Below the pieces are notes generated by a model, which saw only the letters and a list, made by a program, of their open reading frames with translations, ran no database searches and was not told the origin of the DNA. Below are positions 8,393-16,985 of a stretch of DNA of 34,848 nt, piece after piece (the stretch's first letter is position 1; each line of letters starts with the position of its first letter). The position numbers and the translations under genes were made by a program. Source of the stretch: Deltaproteobacteria bacterium (GTDB lineage Bacteria > Desulfobacterota > BSN033 > UBA1163); contig VGRU01000009.1 of the NCBI GenBank assembly GCA_016875255.1, forward strand, positions 1-34,848, read 5' to 3'.

Positions 8393-9232
8393 ATGCGAGA
8401 AATTGACGTAAAGCTGATTACCGAGAAGGTGAGAGACCTCTGTATGGAGGCGAATACCGATCTGGGAGAAGATGTGCTCGAGGCCTTTGATCGGGCCATA
8501 CAAAAAGAAGAATCATCCTTAGGGGTGGAGATCCTGAAAGAGTTGAAAGAGAATGCCCGGATTGCGAGGGACGAAAAGGTGGCGATCTGCCAGGATACGG
8601 GGTTTGCAGTGGTCTTCATCGAATTGGGGCAGGAAGTCCATCTGGTCGGAGGGGGGCTGAAAGAAGCAATCTTTGAAGGGGTCCGTCAGGGATATCGGGA
8701 CGGGTATCTCAGGAAATCGATCTGCCATCCCTTCACTCGGGAAAATACCGGCGACAATACTCCCGCCATCATCCATACGGAGATTGTACCCGGTGATCAG
8801 GTTCAGATCACTGTGGCTCCGAAAGGAGGCGGCAGCGAGAATATGAGCCGGGTGGTGATGCTCACTCCATCGGATGGGATTGAGGGAATCAAACGATATG
8901 TCGTTCAGAGGGTGAAGGAGTCCGGTTCGAATCCCTGCCCTCCGACCATTGTCGGAGTGGGAATCGGAGGGACATTTGAAATGGCCGCATTTCTTGCGAA
9001 GAAGAGCCTTCTCCGTCCTCTCGGGAGCAAGAATCAGGATCCGGAGCTGGACAAGTTGGAGTCAGAAATCCTGGAGGAGATCAATAAACTGGGAATCGGG
9101 CCACAGGGTTTGGGAGGACGAACCACCTCACTGGCAGTTCACGTCCTGATGATGCCCTGCCACATCGCCAGCTTTCCGCTGGCTGTGAACATCCAATGCC
9201 ACGCCCAGAGACATAAAGAGATTGTGATATGA
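8393..9232 (+). CDS. Fumarate hydratase, class I, alpha (N-terminal) subunit
   Basis: 279 residues. Cys66 (CQDTGFAVVF), Cys182 (PCPPTIVGVG) and Cys256 (PCHIASFPLAV) match the three ligands of the catalytic [4Fe-4S] cluster in class I fumarases. HPFTRENTGDNTPAIIH (112-128) and PKGGGSEN (143-150) are family signatures. In this split form the catalytic cluster is on the alpha subunit and the beta subunit is separate. It catalyses fumarate/malate interconversion; L-tartrate dehydratase is the main alternative, but mdh upstream favours fumarase. GGGGAAAAG precedes the ATG. Confidence 0.93.
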   Translation: MREIDVKLITEKVRDLCMEANTDLGEDVLEAFDRAIQKEESSLGVEILKELKENARIARDEKVAICQDTGFAVVFIELGQEVHLVGGGLKEAIFEGVRQGYRDGYLRKSICHPFTRENTGDNTPAIIHTEIVPGDQVQITVAPKGGGSENMSRVVMLTPSDGIEGIKRYVVQRVKESGSNPCPPTIVGVGIGGTFEMAAFLAKKSLLRPLGSKNQDPELDKLESEILEEINKLGIGPQGLGGRTTSLAVHVLMMPCHIASFPLAVNIQCHAQRHKEIVI

Positions 9233-9387
9233 AAGGGAGCGGCCCCTACGGGGACTTGAGGTTGGAGGAGCGTCTCGCAAAGCAAGGCTTGAGGTGTGAG
9301 GCTAAAGATTTTGCGTCTAACCTTAAGCGAAAGCGTTCCTCAAGCGAACGCGATCCTCGAACGAAGTGTTCCTGAGACGGAGGATAT
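9233..9387 (+). repeat. Intergenic hairpin repeat, GAAGCGCTCCTC family, copy 2
   Basis: Contains GGCCCCTACGGGG, AAGCGAAAGCGTTCCTC and GAACGAAGTGTTCCTGAG units. It separates the two fumarase subunit genes, which are normally adjacent or overlapping. Confidence 0.55.
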
Positions 9388-9945
9388 ATGACCGAGCCTA
9401 TTCGTTTAAAAACTCCCCTGACCGATAAGGATGTGGAGAGATTGAAGATCGGAGATCGGGTTCTTATCAATGGGGTGATTTATACAGGAAGGGATGCCGC
9501 CCACAAAAGGCTCTCGGATCTCTTGAAAGAGGGAAAAGAATTTCCCTTTGACATTCGAGGCCAGATCATATACTATGTCGGCCCGACACCCGCGAGACCC
9601 GGACAGGTCTTCGGGTCTGCAGGCCCTACAACCAGTTACCGTATGGATGCCTATGCCCCTGCTTTGATTGAGAAAGGTTTGAAAGGGATGATCGGAAAGG
9701 GAATGCGTTCCGATGCAGTCAAAGAAGCGATGAAGAAACATCAAGCTGTCTACTTTGCGGCCACCGGAGGGGCAGGCGCTCTTCTGGCCAAAAAGGTGAA
9801 AAAGGCAGAAGTCGTGGCCTATGAGGATCTTGGTCCGGAGGCCATCCGGAGGCTTGAAGTGGAAGACCTTCCGGTCATCGTCATCAATGATGTCCGGGGA
9901 AATGACCTCTATATTGAAGGGGAGAAGAAATACCGTAAAGGTTAA
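9388..9945 (+). CDS. Fumarate hydratase, class I, beta (C-terminal) subunit
   Basis: 185 residues, usual for the beta subunit. Signatures seen: KIGDRVLINGVIYTGRDAAH (25-44), YYVGPTPARPGQVFGSAGPTTSYRMD (near 67-92), MIGKGM (near 106) and FAATGGAGALLAKKV (near 127). The family supplies substrate-binding residues to the alpha subunit's [4Fe-4S] site. The ATG is preceded by GGAGG. It lies 155 bp after the alpha gene across a hairpin repeat. It partners the protein encoded at 8393. Confidence 0.93.
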   Translation: MTEPIRLKTPLTDKDVERLKIGDRVLINGVIYTGRDAAHKRLSDLLKEGKEFPFDIRGQIIYYVGPTPARPGQVFGSAGPTTSYRMDAYAPALIEKGLKGMIGKGMRSDAVKEAMKKHQAVYFAATGGAGALLAKKVKKAEVVAYEDLGPEAIRRLEVEDLPVIVINDVRGNDLYIEGEKKYRKG

Positions 9946-10057
9946 GGTCAAGGTTGAAGTTGAGCAAAAAATCTCCATATATCAACTCCGCTTTCATTCG
10001 TCTTGTCACCAGGGATGTTTTATGATTAAGATGTGAGCCTATTTTTGGAGACCCATC

Positions 10058-10471
10058 ATGAAAATTGAACTTACACGTGAGAAAGTTCACAACGAGTTTA
10101 CGAAGAAGGTGGAGCTGATCAGCGGGCAGAACCTCTTTGCCTGTTATCAGTGCGGGAATTGCACGGCCGGTTGTCCGGTGGCTTTTGCCATGGATGTGGG
10201 CCCCCATGAGGTCATCCGTTATACGCTTCTCGGTCTCGAAGAAGAAGCGCTTGGAGTCAACACCTTCTGGCTCTGCGCTTCATGCCTCCAGTGTACGTCG
10301 AGGTGCCCGAAAGGGATCGATATCGCAAGGGTGATGGACGCCTTAAGAATGGTCATCTTGAGGAAGAAGGACCGGAAGGATCACATCCAGATTCCAGACT
10401 TCCCCGAAGGGTTTCTTGAAAGACTTCCGCAGATCGCCTTTGTCAGCGGGTTCAGAAAGTTTCTTTCATAA
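10058..10471 (+). CDS. hdrC: HdrC-like protein, first module (two [4Fe-4S])
   Basis: 137 residues. It carries two CxxCxxCxxxCP motifs at C29/C32/C35/C39 and C73/C76/C79/C83, the ferredoxin-like arrangement of HdrC. In heterodisulfide reductases HdrC conducts electrons between HdrA and HdrB. The spacing of the eight cysteines is identical to the second hdrC at 15330, showing the two are paralogues. It precedes hdrB (10787), separated by repeats. No membrane segment is present, so this is a soluble HdrC-type rather than HdrE/DsrM-linked form. It is shorter than typical HdrC. Confidence 0.88.
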   Translation: MKIELTREKVHNEFTKKVELISGQNLFACYQCGNCTAGCPVAFAMDVGPHEVIRYTLLGLEEEALGVNTFWLCASCLQCTSRCPKGIDIARVMDALRMVILRKKDRKDHIQIPDFPEGFLERLPQIAFVSGFRKFLS

Positions 10472-10479
10472 GATAATTT

Positions 10480-10652
10480 GTAATACTTTAGCGGTTTGAA
10501 AATCTTTGTAAAATCCCTCCCGACCTCCCTTTGCCAAAGGGAGGAGATAAGGGTTTCCCCCTTTGGAAAAGGGGGATTAAGGGGGATTTTATAATGAATC
10601 TTTTGGTCAATTGACTCGTAAAACTCTTCTTTTCAAAATGCTAAAGTGATAC
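10480..10652. repeat. MITE-like element, CTAAAGTG family, copy 1
   Basis: 173 bp with 23-bp terminal inverted repeats matching at 19 positions (left contains ACTTTAGCGGTTTGAAAA; right contains TTTTCAAAATGCTAAAGTG). The interior has CCTCCCTTTGCCAAAGGGAGG and CCCCCTTTGGAAAAGGGGG hairpins. No coding content. With the next repeat it fills the 315-bp gap between hdrC and hdrB. Confidence 0.75.
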
Positions 10653-10708
10653 GATAATTTTAAATGTCAAAATCCAAATGCCAAATCAATACCAAATTTC
10701 AAAAACGG

Positions 10709-10766
10709 GATTCTGAAACGAGTTCAGAATGACATGTTGGTCATGCCGAACTTGGTTCGGCATCTC
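10709..10766 (+). repeat. Double-hairpin repeat, copy 1
   Basis: Two adjacent hairpins: ATTCTGAAACGAGTTCAGAAT, then ATGCCGAACTTGGTTCGGCAT. Further copies lie at 15927-15986 (inverse) and 21866-21923. It ends 20 bp before the hdrB start and may be a REP/ERIC-like mobile unit. Confidence 0.7.
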
Positions 10767-10786
10767 ATTTTAGCTTGGGAGTTCTT

Positions 10787-11656
10787 ATGGAATATCTCTA
10801 TTTTCCGGGTTGCACCCTCTACACGAAGGCAAAGAATTTTGATCAGACGGCCAGGGACTGTTCTCTTCTCCTCGGATTTGAATTAAAAGAGCTTCCAAAC
10901 TGGACCTGCTGTGGAGCGACCTTTCCATTAACCACAGACAATATCATGGCCCTTCTCCCGCCATCGAGAATTTTAGCCAAGGCGAGAGAAGAAGGGACAA
11001 CGCTGACGACCCTCTGCGCCATCTGCTTCAATGTGATCAAGAGGACAAACCGGTTGATTCAGAACGATGGTGAGAAGCGAGAGAAGATCAACAACTTTAT
11101 CGAGATGAACTACCAGGGAGACCTCCGGATCCTCCACTATCTGGAGATACTGAAACAGGAGATCGGTTTTTCTCAAATCAAAGAGAGGATGAAGAAGCCG
11201 TTAGCCGGACTTAAGGCGGCGGCCTATTATGGGTGTATGCTCCTGCGGCCGTTTGATGAGATGGGATTTGACGACAAGGAGAGCCCCACCCTGTTTGAAG
11301 AGTTTCTGGAGGCCATGGGCGCAGAACCGGTTGATTTTCCCTATAAGATCGAATGCTGTGGGTCTTTTCAGTCCGTGGGCTCGCCTGATGTAGCCACCGA
11401 GTGCGCCTATAAAATTCTTGGCTCTGCAGTGAAGAACGGGGCAGAGGTCGTCGTTTCAACCTGTCCGATGTGCACCTTCAACATCGACCATAAACAGTCC
11501 GATATTAAAGAAAAGTATCTGGGCTTCAAACCCATACCGGTCCTCTATTTCACCCAGCTATTAGGTATGGCCATGGGACTCGATTATCAGACTCTGGGAT
11601 TTGAACAAAACTTCGTGGATCCTTTGCCGCTTTTAAAGGAAAAGGGTTTTATATAA
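10787..11656 (+). CDS. hdrB: HdrB-like protein, first module (two CCG domains)
   Basis: 289 residues starting at the ATG with GGGAG upstream. Both cysteine-rich CCG domains are complete: FPGC (C9), TCCG (C41-C42) and CAICF in the first; YYGC, ECCG and TCPMC in the second. In HdrB these bind two non-cubane [4Fe-4S] clusters, the site of disulfide reduction. In bacteria without coenzyme M/B the natural substrate is unknown; HdrB-like subunits can also act as electron relays. The same C9/C41/C42 spacing occurs in the second hdrB at 16040. It follows hdrC and precedes a short hdrA. Confidence 0.9.
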   Translation: MEYLYFPGCTLYTKAKNFDQTARDCSLLLGFELKELPNWTCCGATFPLTTDNIMALLPPSRILAKAREEGTTLTTLCAICFNVIKRTNRLIQNDGEKREKINNFIEMNYQGDLRILHYLEILKQEIGFSQIKERMKKPLAGLKAAAYYGCMLLRPFDEMGFDDKESPTLFEEFLEAMGAEPVDFPYKIECCGSFQSVGSPDVATECAYKILGSAVKNGAEVVVSTCPMCTFNIDHKQSDIKEKYLGFKPIPVLYFTQLLGMAMGLDYQTLGFEQNFVDPLPLLKEKGFI

Positions 11657-11662
11657 ATGAAG

Positions 11663-11804
11663 GTATCAATTTAGCGGTTTGAAATAAACTTGTTAGAATC
11701 CCTCCCCACCTCCCTTTTCCAAAGGGAGGAGAAACATTTCCCCCTTTTGACAAAGGGGGATGAAGGGGGATTAGATAACTTTTTTCAAAGAACTAAAGTG
11801 TTAC
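11663..11804. repeat. MITE-like element, CTAAAGTG family, copy 2
   Basis: 142 bp; the left end GTATCAATTTAGCGGTTTG and right end CAAAGAACTAAAGTGTTAC are terminal inverted repeats. Internal hairpins match copy 1 (CCTCCC..GGGAGG and CCCCCTTT..AAAGGGGG). It ends only two bases before the hdrA ATG, so it supplies the whole leader of that gene. Confidence 0.75.
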
Positions 11805-11806
11805 AA

Positions 11807-13117
11807 ATGAAGAATAATGGAAGATTCATCAAGAGGGCGATGGTTATTGGCGGAGGCATCGCCGGAATCTCCGCATCGATTGACATCGGAAATGCGGGTT
11901 ATGAGGTCGTTCTGGTGGAGAAACTTCCCTCCATCGGAGGCAGGATGCTTCAGCTCTCGGAGACCTTTCCCACTCTTGATTGCGCCCAGTGCACCCTGAC
12001 CCCTAAAACCGTGGAAACAGGCCAGCACCCTCATATTAAACTCCTCACCTATTCAGAGGTGGACGAGGTGGAGGGGAAAGCGGGTGACTTTACCGTGAGA
12101 ATCCGCAGAAAGGCGGCCTATGTGGACTGGGAGAAATGCACAGGCTGCGGTCTCTGCCAGGAGAAGTGCCCTTCGAAAAAACCTTCTGAGTTTGACCGGG
12201 CCATGGGACTGGGAAAGGCGATCTATACGCTTTCGCCTCAGGCCGTTCCAAACAAACCCGTGATCAATCCTTCAACCTGCCGTTATTTTTTGGAGAAGAA
12301 ATGCAGGGTCTGCGAGAAGGTCTGCCCGGTCGGAGCCATTGACTATGAACAACAGGACCGTTTTGTTGAAGAGAAGGTGGGAGCCATCATTACGGCTGTG
12401 GGTTTTGACCTGATCCCAAAGGAAACGTTCGGCGAATATGGCTATGGAGTGATTCCGGATGTGATCGATGGCCTGGCCTTCGAGAGGCTCAATTCTGCAT
12501 CCGGGCCGACCACGGGCGAAATCAAAAGGCCTTCGGATGGCAAGATTCCGAAGGAGGTTGTTTTCATCCAGTGCACGGGGTCAAGAGACCCTGAACGGTA
12601 TATGCCCTACTGCTCGCGGGTTTGCTGTATGTATACGGCCAAACATGCCAGGCTCTATAAACATAAGGTCCATGACGGGCAGGCTTATATCTTTTACATG
12701 GATATCCGGTCAACAGGCAAGGGATATGAAGAATTCATCCAGCAGGGGATGGAAGAGGAGGGGATCCTCTATCTCCGCGGCAGGGTCTCCCGGATCTTCA
12801 AGGATGACGGGAAGATCGTTGTCTGGGGCGTGGATACGCTGACAGGAAAGAAGGTGGAGGTCTCTGCGGATATGGTCGTCCTGGCCACGGCCATTCAACC
12901 CCAGGCGGAGGCAAAAGGACTGGCTCAAAAATTAGGGATCAACACGGATGAATATGGGTTCTTCACCGAGGCGGAGAGGAAACTCCGTCCAGTGGAGACC
13001 AATAGAGAGGGGATCTACATTGCAGGCTGCGCCCAGGGGCCCAAAGATATTGCCGACGCCGTGGCCCATGCCAACGCTTCGGCAAGCAAAGTCCAGGGAT
13101 TGTTTGCGAAAAACTAA
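11807..13117 (+). CDS. hdrA: Short HdrA-like flavoprotein (QmoA-like), first module
   Basis: 436 residues from the first ATG after the repeat. It has an FAD motif GGGIAG (15-20), then TFPTLDCAQC with Cys59 and Cys62, a ferredoxin insert with CTGCGLCQEKCP (111-122) and a second Cys set around CRVCEKVCP, and the conserved C-terminal IYIAGCAQGPKDI. It lacks both the N-terminal domain (CHCG) and the C-terminal double ferredoxin domain of full HdrA, so it resembles QmoA-type short HdrA. HdrA carries the FAD that can bifurcate electrons. The ribosome site is poor because the leader is a repeat element. It pairs with the full-length hdrA that follows. Confidence 0.9.
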   Translation: MKNNGRFIKRAMVIGGGIAGISASIDIGNAGYEVVLVEKLPSIGGRMLQLSETFPTLDCAQCTLTPKTVETGQHPHIKLLTYSEVDEVEGKAGDFTVRIRRKAAYVDWEKCTGCGLCQEKCPSKKPSEFDRAMGLGKAIYTLSPQAVPNKPVINPSTCRYFLEKKCRVCEKVCPVGAIDYEQQDRFVEEKVGAIITAVGFDLIPKETFGEYGYGVIPDVIDGLAFERLNSASGPTTGEIKRPSDGKIPKEVVFIQCTGSRDPERYMPYCSRVCCMYTAKHARLYKHKVHDGQAYIFYMDIRSTGKGYEEFIQQGMEEEGILYLRGRVSRIFKDDGKIVVWGVDTLTGKKVEVSADMVVLATAIQPQAEAKGLAQKLGINTDEYGFFTEAERKLRPVETNREGIYIAGCAQGPKDIADAVAHANASASKVQGLFAKN

Positions 13118-13309
13118 GAACGCTGGAGGATGGAGGAGCGGCCCGGAAAAGGCCTGAGGAGCGTCCTGCTTCGCAGGACTTGAGGATAGAGGCAAAAGGA
13201 TAAAGGTTTTACCTTAAGCGAAGCGCTCCTCGAACGAAGTGTTCTTCAAACGAAGTGCTCCTTGAGCGAAAGAGAGCGAAGCGATCCTCAAACCTTAAGC
13301 AAAGCGATC
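13118..13309 (+). repeat. Intergenic hairpin repeat, GAAGCGCTCCTC family, copy 3 with tandem 16-mers
   Basis: Contains GTCCTGCTTCGCAGGAC and, from about 13216 to 13293, four to five imperfect tandem units of the form GAAGTGCTCCTCAAAC. The last unit runs into the start region of the next hdrA, leaving no clear ribosome site. Confidence 0.65.
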
Positions 13310-15259
13310 ATGAAAAAACTCGGTGTTTTTATCTGTCATTGCGGAGTGAATATTGCGGGCACGGTTGATGTTAAGTCGGTGGCTGGCAAAATGGAAGAAG
13401 TGAAGGATGTCAGCCATAGCGCCGATTACATCTATATGTGCTCCGAACCCGGGCAACAGCTCATCCGGGAGGCAATTCGGGAGAAGGGGTTGGAAGGGGT
13501 TGTTGTCGCCTGCTGTTCGCCGAGCATGCATGAGAATACATTCAGAAAGGCGGTTAAATCGGAAGGGATGAACCCCTATCTCTGCGAGATCGCCAATATC
13601 CGGGAGCAGTGCAGTTGGGTTCACCAGAAAGAGAAGCAGAGGGCGACAGAAAAAGCCGAAGAGATCATTCTGGCGACCCTGAAGAAGGTGAGAGAGAATG
13701 AGAAGCTTGAGGCCATTTCAGTTTCCATTAACCGGAGCGTTCTGGTCATCGGCGGAGGGATTGCCGGAATGACTGCAGCCCTCGATCTGGCAGAGGGAGG
13801 TTATGAGGTGATCCTGCTTGAAAAGGAGCAGGCCCTGGGCGGACATATGACCCAGCTTTCAAAAACTTTTCCTGATCTTCATCCCGCCCTTCCGAATCTC
13901 TTTGCGAAGGCAAAGGAGATAGAAAAACATCCGGGGATCGATCTCCATTGCTATTCGGAGATGGAGGATGTGAAAGGCTATGTGGGAAATTTTGAGCTGA
14001 CCATCCGGAAGAAGGCAACCCATGTCGATTGGGAGAAGTGTAATGGTTGCGGTCTCTGCATCAGGGACTGTCCCGTGGAATATGTTTCCCAATTTGAGAG
14101 AGGGCTGGGCGTTCGAAAGGCGATTGATCTCCTTTATCCTAAGAGCGTTCCCGATAAGCCCGTGGTCCATCGCGACCATTGCCGATATTTTATTGATGGG
14201 AGTTGCAGAAAATGCGAAGAGGTCTGCCCTGAGAAGGCGATTCGGTTCAACCAGGAAGATGAACGGATCGGGAAGAAGGTCGGGGCCATTGTCGTAGCCA
14301 CGGGATTTGATCTCTATCCCCGTGAGAAGCTGGGGGAGTATGGCTATGGAGAGATTCCGGATGTGATCGATGGCCTCTCCCTGGAACGGATGCTCTCAGC
14401 CGACGGGCCCACCCAGGGAAAGATCGTCCGGCCCTCCGATGGAAAAGTTCCAAAGGAGATGGTCTTTATCCAGTGCGTGGCATCGAGGGACCCGGACCGG
14501 TATATGCCTTACTGCTCCCGCATCTGCTGTATGTACACCGCCAAACAGGCGAAGATCTATAAGGAGCAGGTCCCGGACGGACAGCCCTATATCTTCTATA
14601 TGGATATCCGGTCGGACGGCAAAGGCTACGAGGAATTTTTACAGAAGACGATCGAGGAGGAAGGGCTTCTCTATCTCAGGGGCCGTGTCTCCAGGATTTT
14701 TCAGGATAATGGGAAGGTGAGGGTGTTGGGGGTGGATACCCTCACGGGCAATATGGTTGAGGTGGCGGCTGATATGGTCGTATTGGCCACCGCCGTTGTC
14801 CCAAGCGATGGCGTGAAAGACCTGGCCGCCAAGCTGAGGGCGACCGTCGATCGCCATGGGTTTTTAACAGAGGCCCATATCAAACTCTATCCCGTGGAGA
14901 GTTCTACGAAGGGAATCTACTTAGCCGGTTGCGGTCAGGGCCCGAAAGATATCTCCGATACGGTCTCGCAGGCATCCGCCACAGCCAGCAAGATTCAGGC
15001 CCTGCTTTCAACGGACCAGCTCCTTCAGGACCCCTTGATCGCTTTTGTTGATGAACATATTTGCAGCGGGTGCGGCATCTGCGTTGAGATCTGTCCCTAT
15101 GAGGCGAGAGAGATGGACTCCCGCCGGGGAATCTCGGTTGTCCATAGCGCGCTTTGCCAGGGATGCGGAGCCTGTATCGGGGCTTGCCCAAATTTCGCCT
15201 GTGAGTTAAGAAATAGTTCGTCGATCCAAACCCTTCGGATGATGGATACGTTTGTTTGA
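13310..15259 (+). CDS. hdrA: Full-length HdrA-like flavoprotein, first module
   Basis: 649 residues from the ATG; an upstream TTG at 13262 would add 16 residues read from the repeat. Domains in order: the N-terminal HdrA domain with ICHCG (C9, C11) and IREQCSWVH near 115; the FAD Rossmann motif GGGIAG near 160; a ferredoxin insert with CNGCGLCIRDCP and CRKCEEVCP; the thioredoxin-reductase-like part with YCSRICCMY; and C-terminal CSGCGICVEICP plus CQGCGACIGACP. Where the short HdrA has DCAQC, this protein has HPALP, so that cysteine pair is missing. Its role is the flavin core of an Hdr complex, potentially bifurcating. Very similar to its neighbour in the shared part, so they are tandem paralogues. 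Confidence 0.92.
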   Translation: MKKLGVFICHCGVNIAGTVDVKSVAGKMEEVKDVSHSADYIYMCSEPGQQLIREAIREKGLEGVVVACCSPSMHENTFRKAVKSEGMNPYLCEIANIREQCSWVHQKEKQRATEKAEEIILATLKKVRENEKLEAISVSINRSVLVIGGGIAGMTAALDLAEGGYEVILLEKEQALGGHMTQLSKTFPDLHPALPNLFAKAKEIEKHPGIDLHCYSEMEDVKGYVGNFELTIRKKATHVDWEKCNGCGLCIRDCPVEYVSQFERGLGVRKAIDLLYPKSVPDKPVVHRDHCRYFIDGSCRKCEEVCPEKAIRFNQEDERIGKKVGAIVVATGFDLYPREKLGEYGYGEIPDVIDGLSLERMLSADGPTQGKIVRPSDGKVPKEMVFIQCVASRDPDRYMPYCSRICCMYTAKQAKIYKEQVPDGQPYIFYMDIRSDGKGYEEFLQKTIEEEGLLYLRGRVSRIFQDNGKVRVLGVDTLTGNMVEVAADMVVLATAVVPSDGVKDLAAKLRATVDRHGFLTEAHIKLYPVESSTKGIYLAGCGQGPKDISDTVSQASATASKIQALLSTDQLLQDPLIAFVDEHICSGCGICVEICPYEAREMDSRRGISVVHSALCQGCGACIGACPNFACELRNSSSIQTLRMMDTFV

Positions 15260-15263
15260 AAGC

Positions 15264-15312
15264 GCTTAGCGCTTAGCCTGCCTAACGCAGGCAGGCGCTA
15301 TGCGCATAGCGA
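15264..15312. repeat. Palindromic intergenic repeat (GCGCATAGCG type)
   Basis: Contains GCCTGCCTAACGCAGGCAGGC, a 7-bp-stem hairpin, flanked by GCGCTTAGCGCTTAG and GCTATGCGCATAGCG. Similar sequence lies at 20564-20630. It sits between the two Hdr modules. Confidence 0.55.
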
Positions 15313-15329
15313 TAAAAATGGAGGAATGA

Positions 15330-15890
15330 ATGGAAGCCCTGACCAACGTAGAGAAGGCTAACAACACTTTTCTGGAGGAAGCGGAGAAATGGAGCGGGGA
15401 AAAGCTCAGCCTCTGCTATCAGTGCCTCAAGTGCACGGCGGGTTGCCCCACGGCCCCATCCATGGACATTCGGCCCAACAGCATCATCCGGATGATCCAG
15501 ATGGGAAAGAAGAAAGAAGTCCTGGAAAGCAGCGCCATCTGGTTTTGTGTTTACTGTCAGACTTGCGGCACACGTTGTCCGAATGAGATCCACATCGGGG
15601 TTCTCATGGATGCCCTAAGAGAAATGGCAATGAGAGAGGGGATTCATGCAAAAGAGAAGAATATCCATCTCTTCCATGAGGCTTTTATCCAGAGCGTTCG
15701 TAGGGGAGGGAGGGCGCACGAGGTAACCATGCTGATGGACTACGTGCTCCGAAGCAGAGATTTGATGAAAGGTTCTCTCATCCCTGGCGTGAAGCTCTTT
15801 TTGAAGGGTAAATTTCCTTTGCTCCCCAGCTTTGTGAAGGGGAGAGGTGAGATCAAGAGGATTTTTGAGAAGTGTACAAAAGCGAAATAA
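15330..15890 (+). CDS. hdrC: HdrC-like protein, second module
   Basis: 186 residues. Cysteines are at C29/C32/C35/C39 (CYQCLKCTAGCP) and C73/C76/C79/C83 (CVYCQTCGTRCP), exactly the positions found in the first hdrC. The C-terminal ~60 residues (from about 115) are an extra basic tail not present in the shorter paralogue. The start has TGGAGGAATG upstream. It carries two [4Fe-4S] clusters and should link HdrA and HdrB of the second module. It opens a second hdrC-hdrB-hdrA run. Confidence 0.88.
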   Translation: MEALTNVEKANNTFLEEAEKWSGEKLSLCYQCLKCTAGCPTAPSMDIRPNSIIRMIQMGKKKEVLESSAIWFCVYCQTCGTRCPNEIHIGVLMDALREMAMREGIHAKEKNIHLFHEAFIQSVRRGGRAHEVTMLMDYVLRSRDLMKGSLIPGVKLFLKGKFPLLPSFVKGRGEIKRIFEKCTKAK

Positions 15891-15926
15891 ATGCCGTATG
15901 GTAAATAAATTACAAGGGCTTAAAAC

Positions 15927-15986
15927 GAGATGCCGAAACAAGTTCGGCATGACAAGAATGTCATTCTGAACTCGTTTCAGAATCTC
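15927..15986 (-). repeat. Double-hairpin repeat, copy 2 (inverse)
   Basis: Reverse orientation of the unit at 10709-10766: ATGCCGAAACAAGTTCGGCAT then ATTCTGAACTCGTTTCAGAAT. It lies between the second hdrC and hdrB, the same relative place as copy 1 in the first module. Confidence 0.7.
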
Positions 15987-16039
15987 GTTTGAAAGTTGAT
16001 TATCTATTTGATTTTTAGCAAAAGTTAGGGAGGCAACAA

Positions 16040-16885
16040 ATGCGATTCTCTTATTTTCCGGGTTGTACGGATCATTCTTCATCTTATGAGTACGGTCGGT
16101 CCACGGAGGCGGTTCTCGAAACACTGGGGGTGGAACTGGTGGAGATTGAGGATTGGAACTGTTGCGGAGCGGCGGCGACCCATAGCCTCAATCGTCTGCT
16201 TTCCCTCTGCCTCCCGGCCAGGAATATTTCCAAGGCACAGTTGGCGAAGGCAGGGCCTCTGGTGGTTCCCTGTGCCGGATGTTTTAGCTACTTGAAAAGG
16301 ACCGAGTACGTTCTGCAGCATGATCAAGCGGAGCGAAAGGAGATCGAAGAGATCGTCGGATTTACCTATGACCCTTCGATTGAAATATTGGCGTTGATGG
16401 ATGTGTTTCTGAATCGAATCGGTTTGGAGAAAATAAAAGAAAAGGTAAAGAACCCTTTGAAGGGATTGAAGCCCGTTTGTTACTATGGATGCGCTCTGGT
16501 TCGGCATCCCAAAATTACTCAGCTGGATGATCCGGAAAACCCACAATACATGGATCGTTTGATGAAGAGCCTCGGGGCCGAACCGGTGGATTGGTCTTAT
16601 AAAACGGATTGCTGTGGCGCAGACCTGGCCATGACCTATGCGGATGTGGTTAAGAAACTGGTAGGGAAAATTGTATCCATGGCGAAAGAGGCAGGAGCCC
16701 ATTGTATCGTAACCTCTTGTGGTCTCTGCCAGATGAACCTGGAGATGAGGCAGGACCAGGGACTCCCCATTTTTTATTTTACTGAGCTGATTGGAGCGGC
16801 ATTTGACGTTAAGAACCAAGAGAAATGGTTGAAGAAACATTTGATCAACCCAAAGGGACTGTTGGAGTCGTTACAATTGGCATAG
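16040..16885 (+). CDS. hdrB: HdrB-like protein, second module
   Basis: 281 residues. Two CCG domains are intact: FPGC (C9), NCCG (C41-C42), PCAGCF; then YYGC, DCCG and TSCGLCQ. It should hold two non-cubane [4Fe-4S] clusters. The positions match the first hdrB. The ATG has GGGAGG upstream. It may be the disulfide- or partner-reducing subunit of the second Hdr complex; in class II benzoyl-CoA reductase systems an HdrB-like protein (BamD) works with a large HdrA (BamE), which is a useful comparison for this gene and the fused hdrA that follows. Confidence 0.9.
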   Translation: MRFSYFPGCTDHSSSYEYGRSTEAVLETLGVELVEIEDWNCCGAAATHSLNRLLSLCLPARNISKAQLAKAGPLVVPCAGCFSYLKRTEYVLQHDQAERKEIEEIVGFTYDPSIEILALMDVFLNRIGLEKIKEKVKNPLKGLKPVCYYGCALVRHPKITQLDDPENPQYMDRLMKSLGAEPVDWSYKTDCCGADLAMTYADVVKKLVGKIVSMAKEAGAHCIVTSCGLCQMNLEMRQDQGLPIFYFTELIGAAFDVKNQEKWLKKHLINPKGLLESLQLA

Positions 16886-16901
16886 GAGATAAAATTCGCA
16901 A

Positions 16902-16966
16902 AAGGTTTGAGGCTGAAGGTTGGAGGCAAAGAATTTGCCTAAAACCTCAAACCTCCAACCTCAAAC
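16902..16966. repeat. Foldback repeat (GAGGTTTGAGG type)
   Basis: The left arm, containing AGGTTTGAGG and AAGGTTGGAGGCAAA, is complementary to the right arm (TTTGCCT and ACCTCAAACCTCCAACCTC). No coding content. It lies directly before the fused hdrA. Confidence 0.6.
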
Positions 16967-16985
16967 AATTTTCAGAGGATAACAA

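Noticed and set aside
11690..11806. N-terminal extension of the short HdrA
   Set aside because: It is encoded by the MITE-like element and has no homology; short HdrA proteins begin just before the FAD motif.
13216..13293. Tandem repeats as a possible CRISPR array
   Set aside because: Units are about 16 bp, imperfect and contiguous, with no spacers and no cas genes.
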